DNA from: Antarctobacter heliothermus | GTDB taxonomy: Bacteria > Pseudomonadota > Alphaproteobacteria > Rhodobacterales > Rhodobacteraceae | Length of the DNA: 64,000 bases | Assembly: GCF_002237555.1 (NCBI RefSeq) | Contig: NZ_CP022540.1 | Location: 2,609,001-2,673,000, forward strand | Reading direction: 5' to 3' | In this document: positions 35,934 to 43,886 of the stretch, piece after piece | Numbering within the stretch: position 1 is the first letter of the stretch | Layout: every line of letters starts with the position of its first letter | Program-made: the position numbers and the translations under genes | Notes under the pieces: generated by a model | What the model was told of the DNA's origin: nothing | Seen by the model: the letters and a program-made list of their open reading frames with translations, nothing else | The model's database searches: none

Positions 35934-37063
35934 CCACCACGGACGCCCCGATTGCGCCACGGCCCTATGTCACCGGCAAAACCCAAACCGTTGTCAAACC
36001 GGTGGTCGGGATAGACGTATCCAAAGCCGTAAACCTTGCTACGAACGAGAGTGTTCACGGCCCTGCAACCGGCGTGGCCGAAGCCGTTGCTGCCGCTGGC
36101 GCCAATGTTCACCGCTATGCGGACGTGGGTTGCCGCGACATGCGCGCCGCAATCTCGGGCCATTTCGGGATCGAAGCAGACCGCATCATCTGCGGCAACG
36201 GGTCTGAGGAAATTCTCGACATGGCGGGGCGCGTCTATGCGCGTCCGGGCGACGAAATCCTTTATCCGGCACATTCCTTCCTGCAATTCTCCATCGTTGC
36301 CTACCGCATCGGTGCGACAGCGGTTGAGGCCCCGCTTGGCCCAGATTTCACCGTTGATGTAGAGGCGCTGCTGGCCGCCGTTACACCGCGCACCCGCATC
36401 GTGTTTCTGGCAAATCCCAACAACCCGACCGGCGTGCCCGTTCCCGCTGCGGATGTGCGCAAACTCGCCGCGCGTTTGCGCCCTGACATTCTGCTGGTGC
36501 TCGATTGCGCCTATGCAGAATTCGCGGATCAAGAGGCAGCAGATGATGCAATTCACCTCGCCCGCACTTTTCCCAACGTTCTCGTAACTCGCACTTTCTC
36601 AAAGGCTTACGGAATGGCAGGGCTGCGCTGCGGCTGGGGGTACGGCCCACGCGTTCTAATTGCAGCACTCGACAACATGCGCGGAATCGGCAACCTCAAC
36701 GGTCCGGCACAGGCCGCCGCCGCCGTCGCAATTCAAGCACAGGACCATGTGCAGCGCGTTGTCGAACACGCGATCGAACAACGCGAATATCTGGAACGGC
36801 GCCTCGCAGAAGCACACTTTGACGTGCTCCGAAGCGCGACCAATTTTGTCTTTGCCCGCATCCCGCGTGATTCTGCCATTTCGGCGGCCGACTGCGTCAC
36901 CGTTCTGGCGAAAAACGGCTATCTGATCCGCGCCAACGAGGATTACGGCCTGCCTGATCATTTGCGTATTTCGGTCGGCCACCACAGCGACATGGTGCGC
37001 GTCGCCGATATCCTTGCCTCCGCGACACGCGGCAATGGCCGTGGAGAGGAGGCGCTGACATGA
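35930..37063 (+). CDS. PLP aminotransferase of the HisC-like class I/II family
   Basis: A 377-residue fold-type I aminotransferase resembling histidinol-phosphate aminotransferases. It has LATNESVHGP near the N terminus, IICGNGSEEILDMAGR near 83, LANPNNPTGVPVP near 158, the aspartate and tyrosine in LDCAYAEF near 188 and the PLP lysine in TRTFSKAYGMAGLRCGWG near 222. Overlap with the indolepyruvate oxidoreductase and the following Liv-type importer suggest that it transaminates an imported aromatic or related amino acid rather than making histidine. Specificity is inference. Confidence 0.85.
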   Translation: MTTTDAPIAPRPYVTGKTQTVVKPVVGIDVSKAVNLATNESVHGPATGVAEAVAAAGANVHRYADVGCRDMRAAISGHFGIEADRIICGNGSEEILDMAGRVYARPGDEILYPAHSFLQFSIVAYRIGATAVEAPLGPDFTVDVEALLAAVTPRTRIVFLANPNNPTGVPVPAADVRKLAARLRPDILLVLDCAYAEFADQEAADDAIHLARTFPNVLVTRTFSKAYGMAGLRCGWGYGPRVLIAALDNMRGIGNLNGPAQAAAAVAIQAQDHVQRVVEHAIEQREYLERRLAEAHFDVLRSATNFVFARIPRDSAISAADCVTVLAKNGYLIRANEDYGLPDHLRISVGHHSDMVRVADILASATRGNGRGEEALT

Positions 37064-37152
37064 GCGATTGAACGACTGGAAAAAGACGCAACAGAACGTC
37101 ACTGCCATCTTCCTCCGGAATTGCCCGGAACCAACACTGACAGGAGAGAAAA

Positions 37153-38271
37153 ATGACCAGACTGCCTAGAAGAACCACACTATCATTCGTCGCAGCCGCG
37201 GCGCTTGCAACGTTTGCCGGCATCAGCCCGGCTGTTGCGCAAGACACAGTTGACATCGGTGTCATTGCCAACCTCACCGGATCGAATGTCCTTCCCAGCG
37301 TCAATCTCGTTCGTGGGGCAGAAGCTGCGGCCAAGGCGATCAATGCCGACGGTGGCATCAACGGCGCGCAGATCAATCTCATCATCGAGGATTCGGAATA
37401 CCGGGTTCAGGAGGCGTTGAATGCCGCGACAAAGCTGTATGATGTCGATGGCGTCCAGTCCGCAATTATGTTCGGTGGCTCCAACCTGATGATCCCGGTC
37501 GCCGAAATGGCCCGCGACAAGGGCCGTGTCCTGATCAACGTCTCTTCGTCCTCGCCGACCCTCGCGGATTTCACCGGCACCCTGTTCAGCGTTCTGCCGC
37601 TCGACAATATCGTCGGCAAGGCGCTCGGAGAGTGGACCTATGATCGCGGCGTCCGCAAAGCTGCCTTTGTCGTGCCGAACAACGCCTTCGGCACCGGATT
37701 GATGGAAGCTGCAGCCGCAGCCTTTACCGCGAAGGGTGGAGAGGTGGCCACCAAGGTCGCTTACACCGAAGGTCAGCCAGACTACCGCGCCGAGGTCCAG
37801 TCCGTTGTTCAAACCGGACCCGATGCGATCATCGTCACCGGGTATGGCGACGACTCCCATAAATGGTTCCGCCTCGCGCGCACCCTTGGCCTCGATGTGC
37901 CATGGTATGCCGCGTATCCCTCCATTCTCTCGATTGAAAATCCCGAGTGGATGGACGGAAAGCTCTTTGGTATCGACAACGGTGGCCTGAACCAAGGTCC
38001 AGCCAAGGCAGCGGTTGAAGCCTATAAGGCAGAGCACGGCGAAGACATGCTCGCGCATTACCTTTATGCCTATGACGCGATCGGCATTCTCGCCGCCGCA
38101 ATGAAGGCTGAAGGCACCGATGCCGCAGACATATCCGCGGCTCTGCCTGGTGTTGTCCCGACCTATGAAGCCCTGACAGGCAAGATCGTCTGGGATGAAA
38201 AGAACCAGCGCATCGACCCGCCGCTTGACCTGATCGAATACAAAGACGGTCAGTTCATGAGTATGGACTAA
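37153..38271 (+). CDS. ABC transporter substrate-binding protein, Liv/HAAT family
   Basis: A 372-residue periplasmic binding protein. The signal peptide ends ISPAVAQ, then DTVDIGVIANLTGSNVLPSV and RGAEAAAKAINADGGINGAQ give the type I Leu/Ile/Val-binding fold. A ribosome site (AGGAGAG) lies 7 bases before ATG 37153. It is followed by a hairpin and by the permeases, so it is made in excess over them. The ligand could be an amino acid or an aromatic compound. Confidence 0.9.
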   Translation: MTRLPRRTTLSFVAAAALATFAGISPAVAQDTVDIGVIANLTGSNVLPSVNLVRGAEAAAKAINADGGINGAQINLIIEDSEYRVQEALNAATKLYDVDGVQSAIMFGGSNLMIPVAEMARDKGRVLINVSSSSPTLADFTGTLFSVLPLDNIVGKALGEWTYDRGVRKAAFVVPNNAFGTGLMEAAAAAFTAKGGEVATKVAYTEGQPDYRAEVQSVVQTGPDAIIVTGYGDDSHKWFRLARTLGLDVPWYAAYPSILSIENPEWMDGKLFGIDNGGLNQGPAKAAVEAYKAEHGEDMLAHYLYAYDAIGILAAAMKAEGTDAADISAALPGVVPTYEALTGKIVWDEKNQRIDPPLDLIEYKDGQFMSMD

Positions 38272-38281
38272 CGCTTTTTTC

Positions 38282-38310
38282 GGCACCCGGGCCGCTTTGG
38301 TCCGGGTGCC
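38282..38310 (+). terminator. Intra-operon hairpin between the binding-protein and permease genes
   Basis: GGCACCCGG (38282-38290) pairs perfectly with CCGGGTGCC (38302-38310), extendable by a G-T pair. It lies 10 bases after the stop of the binding protein. Such hairpins commonly protect the upstream mRNA or attenuate the permease genes so that the binding protein is in excess. Confidence 0.7.
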
Positions 38311-38352
38311 TCCCATCCGACAATAAAACACCTTCCGGGGAGTCCACCAACA

Positions 38353-39246
38353 GTGCAGGTCATCGTCAATTCCATGATCTATGCGAGCCAGATCGCCGTC
38401 ATCGCCCTTGGCGTATCGATGTGCTATTCAATTCTTCGCTTCACGAATTTCGCTCAGATCCAATACGCTGTCGTCGGCGGTTATCTGCTTTATGTTTTGA
38501 GCGCGCTGCTTGGTCTCCCGATCCTGCCCGCGGCAATTCTGGCCATGGCCGGTACCGGACTTTTGGCTGTTGCCATCGACATGCTGGTCTTTGCCAAGAT
38601 GCGCGAGGCCACAGCGGAGTCGAAGATGATCGCCTCTTGGGGTGTCGCTCTGTTCATCCGCTCGGTCATCGCGGCGATCTTTGGCGGTTCCGCGCTGTAT
38701 ATCGAAACGAACATCAGCCTCTTGCCCCTGTCCGGCGTTTTCATCACATCGCTGGATATCTTCGTCGTTCTCGCATCGCTTGGCAGTATGGTTGTTCTGC
38801 ACCTTGCGCTGGTACGCACGCGCCTTGGCACAGCTTTGCGCGCCATGTCGAGCAACCTCGGCCTGTCGCGCGCGCGGGGCATCCCAACCGAGACAATGAT
38901 CCGCCTCATGTGGTTCATCGTTGGCGCATTTGCGGCGATGGGTGGCATCCTTGTCGCGCTTCAGACACAGCTCACGCCCAACATGGATCTGTCGATCCTG
39001 CTGCCGGTCTTTGCGGCCGTCGCCATCGGCGGGATGAGCAATATTTTTGGCGCGGTTGCCGGGGCCTTCTTGTTGTCCTTCACCCAAAACGTGCTCATCG
39101 CCATCGACTTTGGCTCTCTCTTGGGCGGCAACCCTTGGTATCTGCCCGCACAATTCAAGGATCTGGTCGCGGTCACAGCATTGGTCATCGTCCTCATGGC
39201 AAACCTTCAGGGTCGATTGGCCCGCTGGGGAAAGGCGACAGCATGA
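38353..39246 (+). CDS. ABC transporter permease, LivH type
   Basis: A 297-residue inner-membrane permease with about eight hydrophobic helices. It has RFTNFAQIQYAVVGGYLLYVL near residue 30 and the coupling segment TRLGTALRAMSSNLGLSRARGI near 158-178, then AIGGMSNIFGAVAGAFLLSF near 225. The start is GTG 38353 (GGGGAG site upstream). It overlaps the livM-type gene by 4 bases. Confidence 0.92.
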   Translation: MQVIVNSMIYASQIAVIALGVSMCYSILRFTNFAQIQYAVVGGYLLYVLSALLGLPILPAAILAMAGTGLLAVAIDMLVFAKMREATAESKMIASWGVALFIRSVIAAIFGGSALYIETNISLLPLSGVFITSLDIFVVLASLGSMVVLHLALVRTRLGTALRAMSSNLGLSRARGIPTETMIRLMWFIVGAFAAMGGILVALQTQLTPNMDLSILLPVFAAVAIGGMSNIFGAVAGAFLLSFTQNVLIAIDFGSLLGGNPWYLPAQFKDLVAVTALVIVLMANLQGRLARWGKATA

Positions 39247-40115
39247 TCGAATTCCTGATCTATATGGGCACCATCGCGGGCATTTGGGCCGTCTTGGCCA
39301 TAAGTCTCAACCTGCAATTCGGGATCACCGGTCTCGTGAACTTTGGTCAGGTCCTACCCTTCGCAATCGGCGCGTATGGTGCCGGAATCGCGACCCGCCA
39401 CGAATTGGGCATTCCGGCGGGGGTCTTGATCAGCCTGATCGCTGCCCCTGTGTTTGGCGCTCTGGTGGTTTGGCCCGCGCGCCGCATGGCACAGGATTAC
39501 TGGGCGCTGATCACCCTTGGCCTCGCTGAAATATTCCGCCTGCTGATGATGAATGTTCCTGCCCTCGGCGGCGGAGTCTACGGCCTCTCGGTCACACGGA
39601 TGCCGGGCTGGAGCATCTCGTTCAGCCTGACACTGGCCCTGCTCGCGGTCGCCTATGTCATCTCGGAACGTGTCATAAGATCTCCGCTTGGACGCATGCT
39701 GAATGTCATCCGGGAGGATGAAATCCTAGCCTCCACCCTCGGGCGTGATCCATTCCGCTATCAACGCAGTATCGTAATGCTCTCTTGGGTGCTCGCGGGT
39801 CTGGCAGGCAACCTCTATGCCCATGTTACCGGCTATGTGCATGAATCGTCCTTCATGGTGATCGAGACGTTTGTAATCTGGACCGCAATGATCCTTGGCG
39901 GTGCCGGACGCACCATCGGCGTCATCGCGGGCGCGTTCTTTGTTCAGGCGCTTACCACTTCGACGCGGTTCATCGCACAATGGACAGATCTTCCATCAGA
40001 CGTTGTCGCCAACCTACGTCTGGCACTCGTCGGGTTGGTGTTGGTGTTGATGATCGTCTACCGCCCTGCCGGTATTTTTGCGGAACGGAGGGCGCGCCAT
40101 GTCGCTGAAGATTAA
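39243..40115 (+). CDS. ABC transporter permease, LivM type
   Basis: A 290-residue inner-membrane permease, the partner of the LivH-type protein. It has NLQFGITGLVNFGQVLPFAIGAYG near residue 25, YWALITLGLAEIFRLLMMN near 85 and the coupling segment RSPLGRMLNVIREDEILASTLGRD near 145-168. The C-terminal VYRPAGIFAERR is typical. ATG 39243 overlaps the livH stop, and the long in-frame upstream extension is a shadow of livH. It overlaps the ATPase gene by 17 bases. Confidence 0.92.
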   Translation: MIEFLIYMGTIAGIWAVLAISLNLQFGITGLVNFGQVLPFAIGAYGAGIATRHELGIPAGVLISLIAAPVFGALVVWPARRMAQDYWALITLGLAEIFRLLMMNVPALGGGVYGLSVTRMPGWSISFSLTLALLAVAYVISERVIRSPLGRMLNVIREDEILASTLGRDPFRYQRSIVMLSWVLAGLAGNLYAHVTGYVHESSFMVIETFVIWTAMILGGAGRTIGVIAGAFFVQALTTSTRFIAQWTDLPSDVVANLRLALVGLVLVLMIVYRPAGIFAERRARHVAED

Positions 40116-40893
40116 GAACCTCACCGTCCGCTTTGGCGGACAAACCGCCGTCGATGATGTTTCGCTGGATGTCCCTGCTGGCCAAATCACCGGCCTCGTA
40201 GGCCCCAACGGGTCAGGTAAATCTACAGTAATGAACGCAGCTACCGGGGTGCTGGTGCCTGACCGCGGCAGCATCCACATCAAAGACAAACTGCTGCACC
40301 CGGGTCGCCCAGGCGATACCGCCAGAGCTGGCCTTGGCCGAACCTTTCAAATTCCGCGTCTCGCCCGCCGCCTCACGGTATTTCAGAATCTGCTGGCGGG
40401 TGCGCGCGACCAACCGGGCGAACAGCTGTTCAGCCTATTCTTCCGGCCCCGCCGCGTCGCGGATGCCGAACGCTCCATTGAAAAACGCGCCCATGCCATC
40501 CTCAAGCGCATCGGCCTTGCGGCAAAACTGAACACCCTCGCCGGCGAATTGTCTGGTGGGCAGCAAAAGCTGTTGACCATGGGGATGCTGTTGATGAGCG
40601 ATTGCAAGGTTTTGCTTCTTGATGAGCCCGCCGCCGGGGTCAATCCCGCTTTGATCGAAGAGCAGATCCTTCTCTTGCAATCGCTGCGCGATGAGGGGCG
40701 GGCGATCCTGCTGGTAGAACACAACATGGGCATGATCTCGCGGCTATGCGACAGCGTTTGTGTGCTGGATTCAGGAATAAAGATCGCTCATGGCGATCCC
40801 GAAACGGTGCAGCGCGATCCTCGCGTTATTGCGTCCTATCTTAGCATGCAGCCCGAACAGGCACCTGCCAAGAGTCAGGAGGCCCACCAATGA
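40099..40893 (+). CDS. ABC transporter ATP-binding protein, LivG type
   Basis: A 264-residue ATPase. Walker A is LVGPNGSGKSTVMNAATG near residues 33-50, the signature is LAGELSGGQQKLLTMGM near 148 and Walker B is VLLLDEPAAGVNP near 172. The LivG-specific GLGRTFQIPRL lies near 78. It is translationally coupled to LivF (4-base overlap). Confidence 0.93.
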   Translation: MSLKIKNLTVRFGGQTAVDDVSLDVPAGQITGLVGPNGSGKSTVMNAATGVLVPDRGSIHIKDKLLHPGRPGDTARAGLGRTFQIPRLARRLTVFQNLLAGARDQPGEQLFSLFFRPRRVADAERSIEKRAHAILKRIGLAAKLNTLAGELSGGQQKLLTMGMLLMSDCKVLLLDEPAAGVNPALIEEQILLLQSLRDEGRAILLVEHNMGMISRLCDSVCVLDSGIKIAHGDPETVQRDPRVIASYLSMQPEQAPAKSQEAHQ

Positions 40894-41633
40894 CCAGTCG
40901 GCACACCACCAGCCTCTCCCTAACCGATGTCGATGCGGGGTACGGTAAGGTCGCGATCCTCAGTCGGCTCTCTTTTGCGACCGACCCGGGCGGAATACTG
41001 ACCATCCTTGGCGCCAACGGCAGCGGCAAATCAACCTGCCTGAAGGCCTTGATGGGGCTTGCCAGCCTCACCGGCGGGACCATTCGCCTTGGGGATGAGG
41101 ACATCACGAAAATGCCTGTCCATCGCCGCGTGTCGCTTGGCCTTGGCTATGTTCCACAGGTCGACAACGTGTTCGGCGATCTTTCGGTTGATGACAACCT
41201 GCGCATGGGGGCGTTCCTGCATCCGCAGGAAACGCCGGCACTGCGCGAACAGGCGCTGGAGTTGTTTCCCCAGTTAAAGCCACATCTGCGCAAAGCCGCC
41301 CGTCTCCTTAGCGGCGGCGAGCGCCGAATGCTCTCCATTGCGCAGACTCTGATGATCAAGCCCCGCATTCTCCTGATGGATGAACCGAGCAGCGATCTGT
41401 CGCCCAAACTGGTCGAAGAGGTCTTCGCCTGTATCACTGACCTGCGAGAACGGATGGGCATTCCGGTGCTGCTGGTCGAACAGAATGTCACCCACGCCCT
41501 GCGCATCGCTGATCGCGTTATTGTCCTCGCCGAAGGAAGCAAGGTGCTGGACCGCCCAACCGAGGCAGTGACACTTGACGAACTTGGCGAAATTTTCCTC
41601 GGCCGTCATCCGGTGACGGCGCAACAAGATTAA
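40890..41633 (+). CDS. ABC transporter ATP-binding protein, LivF type
   Basis: A 247-residue ATPase, the LivF partner. Walker A is ILGANGSGKSTCLKALMG near residues 35-52, the signature is LLSGGERRMLSIAQTL near 137 and Walker B is ILLMDEPSSDLSP near 161. GLGYVPQVDNVFGDLSVDDNL is typical of LivF. It is the fifth transporter gene, followed after 28 bases by an ectoine-synthase-like cupin. Confidence 0.93.
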   Translation: MTSRHTTSLSLTDVDAGYGKVAILSRLSFATDPGGILTILGANGSGKSTCLKALMGLASLTGGTIRLGDEDITKMPVHRRVSLGLGYVPQVDNVFGDLSVDDNLRMGAFLHPQETPALREQALELFPQLKPHLRKAARLLSGGERRMLSIAQTLMIKPRILLMDEPSSDLSPKLVEEVFACITDLRERMGIPVLLVEQNVTHALRIADRVIVLAEGSKVLDRPTEAVTLDELGEIFLGRHPVTAQQD

Positions 41634-41661
41634 ACGAATAAGGTCAAGAAAGAGAAATCAG

Positions 41662-42045
41662 ATGATCGTATCGCACGTTGACAACATCAAAGGCACCGAT
41701 GCCGACGCCTCCGGCCCTGGATGGCGCTCTCTCCGTTTCGGTCTGAAGAGCGATAAGCTCGGCTTTACCATGACCGAAACGACAATCGATGCCGGGGTCG
41801 ACCATATCCTTTGGTACAAGCACCACATCGAAGCAGTCTATGTCATCTCCGGCGAGGGCGAGATCGAGAATTTTGAAACCGAAGAGATACATCCGATCAA
41901 ACCCGGCTCTTTCTATGCGCTGAATGACAACGATCGCCATCGCTTTGCGTCCTTCACCGAAATGAAACTGATTTGCACTTTTGATCCGCCCCTTAGCGGG
42001 CGCGAAACGCACGATGAGGATCGCAGTTACTTGCCTGATCTCTGA
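41662..42045 (+). CDS. Ectoine synthase (EctC)-like cupin without ectA or ectB
   Basis: EctC closes N-gamma-acetyl-diaminobutyrate to the osmolyte ectoine. This 127-residue protein has the usual EctC length and register. The iron ligands reported for Paenibacillus lautus EctC (Glu57, Tyr85, His93) fall at exactly the same numbers here, in HHIEAVYVISGEGEIEN, PGSFYALNDNDRH and following. Substrate-contact positions I recall for that enzyme, Trp21, Arg25, Thr40, Tyr52, His55, Phe107, Glu115 and His117, are also kept. Position 38 is Thr instead of Asn. No ectA, ectB or ask_ect is present. It follows the Liv-type importer by 28 bases and ends in a strong hairpin, so it belongs to this operon. It may use an imported acyl-diamino acid or a related substrate. 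Confidence 0.85.
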   Translation: MIVSHVDNIKGTDADASGPGWRSLRFGLKSDKLGFTMTETTIDAGVDHILWYKHHIEAVYVISGEGEIENFETEEIHPIKPGSFYALNDNDRHRFASFTEMKLICTFDPPLSGRETHDEDRSYLPDL

Positions 42046-42058
42046 TCAGGCAAGTAAC
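42026..42058 (+). terminator. Perfect 15-bp hairpin overlapping the end of the ectC-like gene
   Basis: GTTACTTGCCTGATC (42026-42040) and GATCAGGCAAGTAAC (42044-42058) are perfect reverse complements around the loop TCT. The arm covers the last codons and the TGA of the gene. There is no long T run after it, but it is the strongest hairpin in this region and probably ends the operon on both strands. Confidence 0.75.
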
Positions 42059-42095
42059 CCTTACAAACCATGTCCATTACGGGTGTATGGTACTG

Positions 42096-42213
42096 GGGGC
42101 TGTTGCAGGTTTCAGGGCGCGGTGCACAGGAAGATGTTTGAGCGGCGAAATGCGGGGCATGATCTACCTCAAGAACCTGAGATTCGTCAAATGGACCGAT
42201 AATGCAACAGTCC
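42096..42213. repeat. Short inverted-repeat-bounded segment, possible insertion-sequence remnant
   Basis: GGGCTGTTGCA (42097-42107) and TGCAACAGTCC (42203-42213) are inverted repeats matching at 10 of 11 positions and bound about 95 bases. The GGCTGTTGCA string resembles ends of IS6/IS5-type elements. There is no transposase inside. A deletion derivative or a miniature element is possible; chance is not excluded. Confidence 0.3.
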
Positions 42214-42302
42214 AGGCGGCGGCACTGCCAACCGATGGTGTGATGCCGGACAGGGATCTGGTGGGTATCGTCAGACCCTGATCCGGCGATCGGGCAGGGG
42301 GG

Positions 42303-43088
42303 CTATTGCCGGGGCGTCAGTTCCAACTCTTGCCAGATGGTCGAAAAGAGCTGTTGGTATTCCGGCCGGTCACGCACCGTGACAGGGTCAACATCCTCAT
42401 TGCCCCAAGGGGTTTCGTGGATTGTTTTGACGGTGGCAGGCCGGTTTGTCAGGACGACGATCCGGTTCGCCATAGAGATCGCCTCGCCAATGTCATGGGT
42501 GATCAGGATCACGCTGCGCCCTTCGTCGCGAATGATGCGTTTGACATCCGCCTGCAGCAGGATGCGGGTCTGAAAGTCCAGAGCGGAAAAAGGTTCGTCC
42601 AGCAGGATGACATCGGGATCAAAGGCCAGTGTCCGCATCAAGGCGGCGCGCTGGCGCATCCCGCCGGACAGGCCCGAGGGTTTGGACCGCTCAAAACCCG
42701 TCAGCCCGTAGCGGTCGATCAGCTCTTGCGCCCGTTCACGCGCGCGGACTTTGGGCACGCCCCGGATCTCCAGCCCAAGTGTGATGTTGTCGATCACGCT
42801 GCGCCAAGGCAGCAGCAGGTCTTTTTGCAGCATGTAACCGACATGGCCGGTGGCTTTTGAAACCTGCGTCTCGCCCACGGTGACGTGGCCGCCCTGCAAG
42901 GGGATCAGCCCGGCAATGGCGTTGAACAAGGTGGTCTTGCCGCAGCCCGACGGGCCGACCAGCGCAAGGATTTCGCCTTGGCGCAGATCCAGCGTGATGT
43001 CGCGGACGGCCTCGACGGGATGATCGCTGTGTTGGTTGTAGACGACGCGCGCGCTTTGGGCGGTCAGGACGGTGGGGGCAGGGGTCAT
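42303..43088 (-). CDS. ABC transporter ATP-binding protein (nitrate/sulfonate/pyrimidine-type family)
   Basis: A 261-residue ATPase of the SsuB/TauB/NrtD group. Walker A is LVGPSGCGKTTLFNAIAG near residues 43-60, MLQKDLLLPWRSVIDNITLG follows near 90, the signature is PSGLSGGMRQRAALMRTL near 140 and Walker B is VILLDEPFSALDFQTR near 163. It is the last gene of a six-gene operon and overlaps the RutD-like gene by 4 bases. With the permease and NMT1-type binding protein of the same operon it completes an importer. Confidence 0.93.
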   Translation of the reverse strand: MTPAPTVLTAQSARVVYNQHSDHPVEAVRDITLDLRQGEILALVGPSGCGKTTLFNAIAGLIPLQGGHVTVGETQVSKATGHVGYMLQKDLLLPWRSVIDNITLGLEIRGVPKVRARERAQELIDRYGLTGFERSKPSGLSGGMRQRAALMRTLAFDPDVILLDEPFSALDFQTRILLQADVKRIIRDEGRSVILITHDIGEAISMANRIVVLTNRPATVKTIHETPWGNEDVDPVTVRDRPEYQQLFSTIWQELELTPRQ

Positions 43089-43885
43089 GCGTGGCCTCCT
43101 TTGAGGAAATCCATGGCAATGGCGTTGAATTCGTCCGGCAGGATCTGGCTGGCTGCATGTGCGCCGTCTTGCATGATCGACAGCGACGCATTGGGGATTG
43201 CCGCTGCAAGCGCTTCGGAGAAATAGGCCGGGGTGAGGTGGTCGTTGGCGACCCCCATGACCAGCACCTGATGGGGGATTTTCGGCAGGTCGGCGCTGCG
43301 GTCAAAGGCCAGCAGCGCGTCGATCCGGCTGGCCATGATGCCGACATCGTGGTGGCCGCCATAGACGCCGCTTTCGCCGCTTTCGATCTGGTCGATGTTG
43401 TCGCGAATCCACCAACTGGGGTGCAGGAACAATGGCGTCGCCTTGATGTAGGCCTCTGGTCCGGCGGTCATCAGCAACTGTTTGCGGGTTTCAAAGCAGC
43501 GGCGGAAAAAGCCGTCGGCGGTGGTCCAGCCCGAGGCAAGGATGATCCGCCCCAGCCGGTCCGGGTGATCCAGCGCGATGACCTGCGCAATGGCCGCGCC
43601 GGTGGAATGGCCGATGAAATCCGCCTGCTCGATGTCCAGCGCGTCCATCAGCGCCAGAGTGTCCTCGGCCATCTGCTCGACCGAGTATTTGATCTGCGAC
43701 CGGCTTGACCCGCCGGTGCCGCGATGATCGTGCAGAATGACGCGGAACTGTTTGGAAAAGGGGGCGATCTGGGGGGCCCAATAGGCCCCGATCCCGCCCA
43801 GTCCAGCGACCATCATCAGCGGCCGACCCGTGCCGTGTTCCTCGTAGTATAGCGTTTCGCCGTCAGGAAGGATGAGTTCGGACAT
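43085..43885 (-). CDS. Alpha/beta hydrolase resembling RutD
   Basis: A 266-residue alpha/beta hydrolase with the oxyanion segment MMVAGLGGIGAYWAPQ near residues 25-40, the nucleophile elbow GHSTGAAIAQ near 93-102 and a C-terminal histidine in QDGAHAASQI near 245. The HDHRGTGGSS segment near residue 60 is typical of the RutD/PcaD group. RutD of the E. coli pyrimidine pathway is proposed to hydrolyse aminoacrylate or carbamate. Its neighbours are RutB- and RutC-like genes, so the match is meaningful. ATG 43885 is preferred over an upstream extension that runs into the permease gene. Confidence 0.78.
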   Translation of the reverse strand: MSELILPDGETLYYEEHGTGRPLMMVAGLGGIGAYWAPQIAPFSKQFRVILHDHRGTGGSSRSQIKYSVEQMAEDTLALMDALDIEQADFIGHSTGAAIAQVIALDHPDRLGRIILASGWTTADGFFRRCFETRKQLLMTAGPEAYIKATPLFLHPSWWIRDNIDQIESGESGVYGGHHDVGIMASRIDALLAFDRSADLPKIPHQVLVMGVANDHLTPAYFSEALAAAIPNASLSIMQDGAHAASQILPDEFNAIAMDFLKGGHA

Positions 43886-43886
43886 T

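Noticed and set aside
35930..37063. Histidine biosynthesis gene hisC
   Set aside because: The fold matches, but the operon with indolepyruvate oxidoreductase and a Liv-type importer points to catabolism of an amino acid.
38421..39242. 274-residue N-terminal extension of the LivM-type permease
   Set aside because: It is the shifted-frame shadow of livH; it is hydrophilic and begins far upstream of the coupled ATG at 39243.
41662..42045. Ectoine biosynthesis operon
   Set aside because: Only the EctC-like gene is present; ectA, ectB and an aspartokinase are absent and the neighbours are transport and catabolic genes.
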